From: Bifidobacterium miconis
Lineage (GTDB): Bacteria > Actinomycetota > Actinomycetes > Actinomycetales > Bifidobacteriaceae
DNA length: 39,576 nt
NCBI RefSeq assembly: GCF_019331735.1
Contig: NZ_JAHBBH010000017.1
Coordinates: 1-39,576, forward strand
Reading direction: 5' to 3'
The position numbers and the translations under genes are program-made. Position 1 is the stretch's first letter. Each line of letters opens with the position of its first letter. Positions 32,974-39,576 of the stretch are shown here, piece by piece. The notes beneath the pieces are model-generated. The model was not told the DNA's origin, did no database searches, and saw only the letters and a program-made list of their open reading frames with translations.

Positions 32974-33083
32974 CGTCACTATGTACGCGCGATCGCGTGA
33001 TGCGCGCGAACATAATGACGATAAGGCGGTCTGAACCGTCACTATGTACGCGGCATTCGTTCGATCACGCGAACATAATGACG
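32974..33083. repeat. Two tandem 47-bp palindromic units (left arm)
   Basis: Units 32974-33020 and 33037-33083, both exactly 47 bases, separated by 16. Each starts CGTCACTATGTACGCG and ends CGCGAACATAATGACG, near-inverted ends (14 of 16), with different centres. They lie between the rplI terminator and the tRNA-Lys promoter. An extra CGTCACT half-site precedes unit 1. Mirror at 35128-35237. No other genes seen in 32841-33234. Confidence 0.8.
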
Positions 33084-33234
33084 TTGCTTCCGACTGCCGG
33101 TATCGCGCACAGCCGTAAGTGTGATGAAAATGTGAATATGCAGATCCCGTGTGGTGAGGAGTGTGGCGCGCGTGCGGGGAGTTGTCTAAAGATGGTTTTG
33201 AAAACCCTTGAAAACAAAGGCGACACGCCGTAAG

Positions 33235-33262
33235 TTGCGCTTGGTCTGAGATCGTGTATATT
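33235..33262 (+). promoter_or_regulatory. Promoter of tRNA-Lys (left arm)
   Basis: -35 TTGCGC (33235-33240), 16-base spacer, -10 TATATT (33257-33262), 40 bases before the tRNA. Same design as at 11458-11485. Mirror at 34949-34976. Confidence 0.7.
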
Positions 33263-33301
33263 TGTCACTCGTTGCAAGGAACACTTCAACATCTAACCAA
33301 T

Positions 33302-33375
33302 GCCCCTGTAGCTCAGTTGGTTAGAGCAGCTGACTCTTAATCAGCGTGTCCAGGGTTCGAATCCCTGCGGGGGCA
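33302..33375 (+). tRNA. tRNA-Lys (anticodon CUU), left-arm copy
   Basis: Identical to the 11352-11425 gene: acceptor GCCCCTG / CGGGGGC, loop CTCTTAA. Followed by its terminator at 33381-33413 (GCCGGAA / TTCCGGC, then CTTTTTCG). Confidence 0.97.
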
Positions 33376-33380
33376 CAGAC

Positions 33381-33413
33381 AAAAGCCGGAATCGAAAGGT
33401 TCCGGCCTTTTTC
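33381..33413 (+). terminator. Terminator of tRNA-Lys (left arm)
   Basis: GCCGGAA (33385-33391) / TTCCGGC (33400-33406) with CTTTTTCG downstream. Mirror at 34798-34830. Confidence 0.85.
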
Positions 33414-33419
33414 GTTTTG

Positions 33420-33929
33420 CGACCCCGACGATGGCAAACGTGGTGGTTTCGGCCGCAGAACAGGGGTTAAAGGGCTCTTCGCGTTTTGATGTGTACGGGC
33501 GTTGCCCCGGTGGTGTTGGAATCACGCTGTCGCGTGATGCTGTGTTGCCGTGGGATTGCGCGGCAGCGCAATCCCAGCATTGCGCTCACGCGCGATGAAA
33601 CCGGCATTGCGCTCACGCGCAATACTGTTCCCAGCGGCGGCCCAGCCACCGCGCCGGCAAGTGTCCAACGCACTGCGATGCTGGCGGAGCCTCGGCCCCC
33701 TCGGATAGGCCGAGCCGTTAAGAAAACAGTCCAGTGGACTGTTTTTAGGCGAGGAGCGAGCGATAGCGAGCCAGTAAACAGCCAGCCGTAAGGCTGTCCG
33801 TAATTGCAGGTCGCTGTCAGCCGCAGGCTGACTGGGGGAGCGTCGCGGCGCTTATGCGCCGCCAACAAGCACAGCATCGCGCGACAGCGCGATTCCGATA
33901 CCACACGCGCAACCCGCTGCACTCAACCC
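33420..33929. repeat. Left inverted-repeat flank of the DUF559 cassette
   Basis: No gene. It carries several ATTGCGCTCACGCGC-type palindromic units (33573-33632), module 1 on the minus strand (33694-33773) and module 2 (33816-33847). It is matched in reverse by 34296-34791. Identity is essentially complete over 33638-33845, then falls to roughly 80 percent up to about 33915 (the last part ends ACGCGCAACC versus AGCCGCAACA). Confidence 0.8.
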
Positions 33930-34292
33930 ATGAGGGAATACGACAAGGCCAACATGCCCATAGCCAAGCAACTGCGCAGGAACATGACCCCATGGGAGAG
34001 AAAACTCTGGTACCGGTTCCTAAGCGCTTACACCCTGCGCGGGCAGCGGCAGACCCCGATCGGCCGGTACATCGTCGACTTCTACTGCGCGAAGGCCAAG
34101 CTTGTGGTCGAACTTGACGGTGGTGGACACTACACGTTGGAACAACAAGCGAGAGATGCCAAACGTACCAAGGATCTGGAGGCTGCAAGCCTGCTGGTGG
34201 TGAGGTTTGCGAACAACCAGGTGGATCGCATGTTCAATGAGGTGTGCATGGAGATCGACCGGGTGGTGGCAGCAAGAATTGCCATGCGATAA
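33930..34292 (+). CDS. DUF559 endonuclease-like protein at the palindrome centre
   Basis: 120 residues (112 if ATG 33954, which has AAGG five bases upstream, is used). DUF559, a Vsr/very-short-patch-repair-like PD-(D/E)XK fold: RRNMTPWERKLWYRFL, RGQRQTPIGRYIVDFYCAKA, KLVVELDGGGHYTLEQQARD, and AASLLVVRFANNQVDRMFNEV. The Asp in IVDFY and Glu in VELDGG are the expected metal-site residues, so it may nick or cut DNA. It occupies the only unique sequence at the centre of the inverted duplication, flanked on both sides by the same repeat modules. No partner gene. Function of the family is not established. Confidence 0.85.
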   Translation: MREYDKANMPIAKQLRRNMTPWERKLWYRFLSAYTLRGQRQTPIGRYIVDFYCAKAKLVVELDGGGHYTLEQQARDAKRTKDLEAASLLVVRFANNQVDRMFNEVCMEIDRVVAARIAMR

Positions 34293-34295
34293 GAG

Positions 34296-34791
34296 GGTGT
34301 TGCGGCTCTGGTATTGGAATCGCGCTATCGCGCGATGCCGTGTTGTTGGCGGCACTGGCGTGCCGCGACGCTCCCCCAGTCAGCCTGCGGCTGACAGCGA
34401 CCTGCAATTACGGACAGCCTTACGGCTGGCTGTTTACTGGCTCGCTATCGCTCGCTCCTCGCCTAAAAACAGTCCACTGGACTGTTTTCTTAACGGCTCG
34501 GCCTATCCGAGGGGGCCGAGGCTCCGCCAGCATCGCAGTGCGTTGGACACTTGCCGGCGCGGTGGCTGGGCCGCCGCTGGGAACAGTATTGCGCGTGAGC
34601 GCAAAGCCGGTTTCATCGCGCGTGAGCGAAATGCTGGGATTGCGCGTCCGCGACACACAACGGCAACACAGCCTCACGCGACAGCGTGATTGCAACACCA
34701 CCCGGGCAACGCGCGTAAACATCAAAACGCGAAGCGCCCTTTAACCCCTGGGCTGCGGCCGAAACCACCACGTTTGCCATCGTCGGGGTCG
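34296..34791. repeat. Right inverted-repeat flank of the DUF559 cassette
   Basis: Reverse complement of 33420-33915. Contains module 2 on the minus strand (34364-34395) and module 1 (34438-34517). Between 34580 and 34790 it differs from the left flank at about 20 positions, while 34366-34573 is identical. No gene. Confidence 0.8.
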
Positions 34792-34835
34792 CAGAACGAA
34801 ACAGGCCGGAACCTTTCGATTCCGGCTTTTGTCTG

Positions 34836-34909
34836 TGCCCCCGCAGGGATTCGAACCCTGGACACGCTGATTAAGAGTCAGCTGCTCTAACCAACTGAGC
34901 TACAGGGGC
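34836..34909 (-). tRNA. tRNA-Lys (anticodon CUU), right-arm copy
   Basis: Mirror of 33302-33375 and identical in the cloverleaf. Terminator on the minus strand at 34798-34830 (with one change, TGTTTCG in place of TTTTTCG); promoter at 34949-34976. Confidence 0.93.
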
Positions 34910-35127
34910 ATTGGTTAGATGTTGAAGTGTTCCTTGCAACGAGTGACAAATATACACGATCTCAGACCAAGCGCAACTTACGGCGTGTCGCCTTTGTTTT
35001 CAAGGGTTTTCAAAACCATCTTTAGACAACTCCCCGCACGCGCGCCACACTCCTCACCACACGGGATCTGCATATTCACATTTTCATCACACTTACGGCT
35101 GTGCGCGATACCGGCAGTCGGAAGCAA

Positions 35128-35237
35128 CGTCATTATGTTCGCGTGATCGAACGAATGCCGCGTACATAGTGACGGTTCAGACCGCCTTATCGTCATTATG
35201 TTCGCGCGCATCACGCGATCGCGCGTACATAGTGACG
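35128..35237. repeat. Two tandem 47-bp palindromic units (right arm)
   Basis: Mirror of 32974-33083, units at 35128-35174 and 35191-35237, unchanged. A terminator for rplI follows at 35271-35306. Confidence 0.8.
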
Positions 35238-35270
35238 ATTAGTGACGATCGGAGCACGCATGCAATACGG

Positions 35271-35306
35271 AAAAGCCCCGCCGGGCGGCGAACCGCTCGA
35301 CGGGGC
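35271..35306 (-). terminator. Terminator after rplI (right arm)
   Basis: Mirror of 32905-32940: GCCCCG ... CGGGGC with a T-run on the minus strand. Confidence 0.82.
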
Positions 35307-35371
35307 AATGCTTAAGCTCAGACTTTATGGAGTCTGGATGATTCCGGCGGAACGGGTCCGCCGGAACGGGG

Positions 35372-35818
35372 TCACTCGGCGACGACCTTCACGAAGAAGG
35401 ACGCGGTGATCTCCGGGTGCAGGACAACCTTGGCCGGGAAGTCGCCGGTGGTCTTGATCGGCTCAACCTCGATGTTCTTCGGGTTGACGGCGGCCTTGTC
35501 GGACAGGGCGATCGCGATCTTGTCGGCGGAGATGCCACCGAAGAGCTTGCCGGACTCAGAAACCTTGGCGGCGATCTCGACGGTGGTGCCCTCGATGAGC
35601 TCCTTGGCGGCGACGGCCTCTTCGCGGGTGGCGACGGCCTTGGCCAGACGAGCGCGCTTCATCGCTTCGACCTGAGCGGCAGCGCCCTTGGTCCACGCGA
35701 AGGCGAGGCCCTGCGGGAACAGGTAGTTGCGGGCGTAGCCGGCCTTGACCTCGACGACGTCACCGGAGTGACCGAGGTTGGCAACGGTAGCGGTAAGAAT
35801 AACCTTGGTATCAGCCAT
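35372..35818 (-). CDS. rplI: 50S ribosomal protein bL9 (right-arm copy)
   Basis: 148 residues, protein identical to the left copy at 32393-32839. Preceded on the minus strand by the same GGAGGTAAAGG site. A second complete rplI is unusual for any bacterium. Confidence 0.95.
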   Translation of the reverse strand: MADTKVILTATVANLGHSGDVVEVKAGYARNYLFPQGLAFAWTKGAAAQVEAMKRARLAKAVATREEAVAAKELIEGTTVEIAAKVSESGKLFGGISADKIAIALSDKAAVNPKNIEVEPIKTTGDFPAKVVLHPEITASFFVKVVAE

Positions 35819-35836
35819 GTTCCTTTACCTCCTCAA

Positions 35837-36085
35837 TCAGCGGCCGGAAGTGGCGTACGGCAGCAGGGCCATCTCGCGGGCGTTCTTGATCGCCTTCGAG
35901 ATCTCGCGCTGCTCCTGGACGGTGACGCCGGTGATGCGACGGGAGCGGATCTTGCCGCGATCGGAGATGAACTTGCGCAGCAGCGCAACGTCCTTGTAGT
36001 CGATCGTGGTGATCTTGGCAGCCTTCAGCGGGTTCGGCTTCTTCTTGAACGGCTTGACCGGCGGTTGCGGCCTCTTGCGTGACAT
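35837..36085 (-). CDS. rpsR: 30S ribosomal protein bS18 (right-arm copy)
   Basis: 82 residues. Has the canonical [16 protein letters not shown] where the left copy reads [16 protein letters not shown]; otherwise identical. This is the version expected to be functional. Confidence 0.95.
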   Translation of the reverse strand: MSRKRPQPPVKPFKKKPNPLKAAKITTIDYKDVALLRKFISDRGKIRSRRITGVTVQEQREISKAIKNAREMALLPYATSGR

Positions 36086-36180
36086 GATGTTCTCCTTAAA
36101 AACTGTGTTGTTGTTCGCTTGGTAAGCGGTAAGCGCAGACGCCTTGCGGCAGCTGGCGCGCGGGATCCGGAAGGCCCGGA

Positions 36181-36879
36181 TCAGAACTCGGGCTCGTCGG
36201 AGGATCCGCCGAAATCGGTGGAGCCACCGAAGTCGGAGCTGCCGCCGAACGACGAAAAACCGCCGTTCGAGGAGTCGGAGGATCCCCACGGATCGGCCGC
36301 CGGCTGCTGGGGCTGAGGCTGGGCCTGATGGGCGGCCGCGGGCTGCTGCATGGCGGACGCGCCGCCGGAGTAGCCTGCACCACCCTGATAGCCGGCATTG
36401 CCGCCGGCGTATCCGGCGCCGCCGGAGTAGCCGCCGTTGCCGCCGAAACCGTTGTTGCCGGCGTTCTGTCCGCCGAATCCGCCCTGGCCTCGGCCGGCGA
36501 ATCCGCCCTGACCGCTCGAGATGCGGTTCACCTGGGCGGTGGCGTAGCGCAGCGACGGGCCGATCTCGTCGACCTGCATCTCCACCACGGTGCGGGTGGA
36601 GCCGTCCTGCGCCTGATAGGAACGCTGCTGCAAACGGCCCTGAGCGATCACGCGCATGCCCTTGGAAAGGGTCTGGGCGCAGTGATCGGCCAGATCACGC
36701 CATGCGGGGCAGCGCATGAACAGCGCCTGGCCATCCTCGAACTGGTTGGTCTGGCGGTGCCAGGTGCGCGGCGTCGAGGCGATCGGGAAGCTCGCGACGT
36801 TCGCGCCGGAGCCGATGGTACGCAGCTCGGGGTCGGCGGTGAGGTTGCCGACCACGGTGATAATCGTTTCGACTGCCAT
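36181..36879 (-). CDS. ssb: Single-stranded DNA-binding protein (right-arm copy)
   Basis: 232 residues. Differs from the left copy in MAVET for MAGET, ASFPIAS for ASFTIAS, RTWHRQ for RTWNRQ and RCPAW for RCSAW, all within the OB fold and all at positions where the left copy matches the family. The changes on the plus strand are mostly t-to-g or a-to-g. Confidence 0.93.
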   Translation of the reverse strand: MAVETIITVVGNLTADPELRTIGSGANVASFPIASTPRTWHRQTNQFEDGQALFMRCPAWRDLADHCAQTLSKGMRVIAQGRLQQRSYQAQDGSTRTVVEMQVDEIGPSLRYATAQVNRISSGQGGFAGRGQGGFGGQNAGNNGFGGNGGYSGGAGYAGGNAGYQGGAGYSGGASAMQQPAAAHQAQPQPQQPAADPWGSSDSSNGGFSSFGGSSDFGGSTDFGGSSDEPEF

Positions 36880-36927
36880 GACGTTACCTTCTTACTTTGC
36901 GATTCAGCGATGACGCTGAGGGAAAGC

Positions 36928-37224
36928 TTACTTGGCGTCCTTACGAAGGATCTTCGTACGGATCACGGATTCGTTGAGGTTCAGCACACGGTCGAGCTCG
37001 TCGCTGACGGCCGGCTCGCAGGTGTAGTTCACCACGACGTAGTTGCCTTCGGTCTTGCCGGCGATCTCGTAAGCGAGCTTGCGGCGTCCCCAAATATCGG
37101 TGTTCTCAACGGAACCACCTTCCTTGGTGACGAGTTCCAGATACTGCTCGGTCAGCTTCTTCAGACCGCGCTCATCCAGCTCGGGATCGGCAATGAACAT
37201 CAGTTCGTACTTATGCGCAGACAT
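36928..37224 (-). CDS. rpsF: 30S ribosomal protein bS6 (right-arm copy)
   Basis: 98 residues, identical to the left copy. Start at ATG 37224 after AAGGAGG. First gene of the mirrored operon, divergent from the right-arm prs. Confidence 0.95.
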   Translation of the reverse strand: MSAHKYELMFIADPELDERGLKKLTEQYLELVTKEGGSVENTDIWGRRKLAYEIAGKTEGNYVVVNYTCEPAVSDELDRVLNLNESVIRTKILRKDAK

Positions 37225-37423
37225 CACCCACCTCCTTCGGACTATTCGGCCACGGACGTTCCGCGGCAGGAGTGTGTATACGCGCCGCCCGCGTCTGCGG
37301 GCAACCTGTACAGAGTATCCCCACGTTCAGACAGCGACCCGAGCGCGGGGTGTCGGCTCCATACGCATTGTTATATTGGAATGTGGCTTAAATTTACCCG
37401 TTGGAGTAACTGGAAGGCGGATC

Positions 37424-38437
37424 ATGTCGGCGATTCTCGAAGGCACACCGGATAAGCGGCTCGCGTTGGTCACGGGACGCGCATACCCCGAACTGGCGGA
37501 CGAGGTCGCGAAATGCCTGGGAACGGAAGTGCTGGAGACCACGGCCTACGACTTCGCGAACGGCGAGATGTACATTCGCTACACCGAACCGGTGCGCGGC
37601 GCGGACGCGTTCATTCTGCAGTGCCATACCGAGCCGATCAACAAGTGGATTATGGAACAGCTGATCATGATCGACGCGATGAAGCGCGCGTCGGCCCGCT
37701 CCATCACCGTGGTCGCGCCGTTCCTCGGCTATTCGCGTCAGGACAAGAAGCATCTCGGCCGCGAACCCATCACCGCCCGCCTGATCTTCGATCTGTTCCG
37801 CGCGGCCGGCGCCGACCGCATGATGACGATCGACCTGCACGCCGCGCAGGAGCAGGGCTTCTTCAACGGCCCGGTCGATCACCTGACCGCCATGCCGGTG
37901 CTGCTCGACTACGTGCGCAACAACGTGCCGATGGAGCACGCGACGATCGTCTCTCCCGACGCCGGCCGCATCAAGGTGTCCGAGCAGTGGGCCGCGAAGC
38001 TCGGCAACCTGCCGCTCGCGTTCATTCACAAGACGCGCGACACGACGCGTCCGAACCATGCGACCGCGCACGGCATCATCGGCGACGTCAAGGGACGCGA
38101 CTGCGTCGTCGTCGACGACATGATCGACACCGCCGGCACGATCTGCGAGGCGGTGCGCACGCTGCGCAACGCCGGCGCCGCGTCAGTGACGCTCGTCGCG
38201 ACGCACGGCCTGCTGTCGGGTCCGGCGACGGAACGACTGCGCGACTGCGGCGCGCGCGAGATCATCGTGACGAACACCGTGCCGGTGCCGGACGCGAAGC
38301 GACTGCCGAACATGACCGTGCTGTCCGTCGCGCCGCTGCTGGCCGCGGGCATCCGCTCCGTGTTCGAATCGCGCTCGGTCACGCATCTGCTCGAAGGTCT
38401 GCCGGCCGACATGCGCCCGCGCAACATCTACGCGTGA
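37424..38437 (+). CDS. prs: Ribose-phosphate pyrophosphokinase (right-arm copy)
   Basis: 337 residues. Has canonical GRDCVVVDDMIDTAGTICEA followed by VRTLRNAGAASVTLVATHG around the PRPP-binding loop, so this is the better sequence of the two. Same start context (GGAAGG before ATG 37424). Followed by the REP-like hairpin at 38484-38536. Confidence 0.96.
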   Translation: MSAILEGTPDKRLALVTGRAYPELADEVAKCLGTEVLETTAYDFANGEMYIRYTEPVRGADAFILQCHTEPINKWIMEQLIMIDAMKRASARSITVVAPFLGYSRQDKKHLGREPITARLIFDLFRAAGADRMMTIDLHAAQEQGFFNGPVDHLTAMPVLLDYVRNNVPMEHATIVSPDAGRIKVSEQWAAKLGNLPLAFIHKTRDTTRPNHATAHGIIGDVKGRDCVVVDDMIDTAGTICEAVRTLRNAGAASVTLVATHGLLSGPATERLRDCGAREIIVTNTVPVPDAKRLPNMTVLSVAPLLAAGIRSVFESRSVTHLLEGLPADMRPRNIYA

Positions 38438-38483
38438 CGCACTCCCGCATACAGCAAGATCATCTCTCATACCCTCTCATACC

Positions 38484-38536
38484 GCGTGGCGGTTTTCGCT
38501 CGCTGACGTCCTGTCAGCAAGCGAAAACCGCCACGC
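38484..38536. repeat. REP-like hairpin between prs and glf (right arm)
   Basis: Mirror of 29675-29727, unchanged. Confidence 0.8.
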
Positions 38537-38651
38537 GTCGTTTCTGCGCGGTACGCCCGTACGCACGTACGCACGATAGTCCGATAGCCGCCCGATAGCC
38601 CCCACGCGATAGACTGCGAAAGAAACGAACATCCGGTATGGAAGGTTGTGA

Positions 38652-39576
<925 letters not shown>

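Larger units (their letters stand above)
28635..33845. repeat. Left arm of the giant inverted duplication
   Basis: Every landmark here has a reverse-complement partner at 68211 minus its coordinate, up to the window end at 39576: glf, prs, rpsF, ssb, rpsR, rplI, terminators, 47-bp palindromes, tRNA-Lys and repeat modules. No indel was found at any of these checkpoints. Substitutions are scattered and clustered in a few genes. Weaker inverted similarity continues inward to about 33915. Confidence 0.93.

Noticed and set aside
32974..33083. CRISPR array
   Set aside because: Only two units, palindromic ends with variable centres, no spacers of constant size and no cas genes.

Overview
The window looks like chromosomal DNA of a Bifidobacterium or close actinobacterial relative. 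The base composition is GC-rich, start sites carry AAGGAG-type ribosome binding sites, most tRNAs lack an encoded CCA, the carbohydrate genes are of bifidobacterial type (GH43, GH31, GH36 with a LacI regulator), and rpsF-ssb-rpsR-rplI lies beside prs and glf. The genus is inferred from protein style and gene content, not from a database search.

Layout. 1-500: gene-free, made of modular palindromic repeats. 530-9408: glycan-use cluster with two tandem GH43 glycosidases, a GH31 alpha-glycosidase broken by an in-frame amber codon, a LacI-type repressor and a GH36 alpha-galactosidase; several strong palindromes in the spacers are candidate operators. 9837-11015: a 35-residue small ORF and a convergent ADP-ribosylglycohydrolase. 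11352-11763: tRNA-Lys(CUU) and tRNA-Thr(GGU), both on the minus strand. 11982-15914: a large PLD-helicase-DUF3427 protein with a NUDIX hydrolase upstream of it. 16065-17900: a DUF488 protein, then a divergent HxlR regulator / NAD(P)-binding protein pair. 18137-23677: a probable small island at tRNA-Ser(GGA), holding an Abi-like HEPN-motif protein and an ISL3-type element that is itself split by an IS21-type element. 24057-27740: three uncharacterised proteins. 27886-33375: glf-rlmH and prs on the minus strand, divergent from rpsF-ssb-rpsR-rplI, then a second tRNA-Lys.

The most striking feature is a giant inverted duplication. From about 33845 leftwards, the sequence repeats in reverse from about 34366 to the window end (for every paired position the two coordinates sum to 68211, with no indel in any landmark tested). 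Essential single-copy genes (prs, rpsF, ssb, rpsR, rplI, glf) therefore occur twice. The centre is a small DUF559 endonuclease-like gene flanked by long inverted repeats. Differences between the arms hit invariant residues in either arm and, read on the plus strand, are mostly t-to-g, a-to-g and c-to-a/g. This suggests base-call error plus a misassembly through the central inverted repeat, although a real duplication cannot be excluded from sequence alone.

Candidates for less-described biology: the DUF559 cassette inside inverted repeats, the modular repeat family whose stems covary between copies, the tandem 47-bp palindromes after rplI, the PLD-helicase/NUDIX pair, the Abi gene in the tRNA-Ser island, and the 35-aa ORF.
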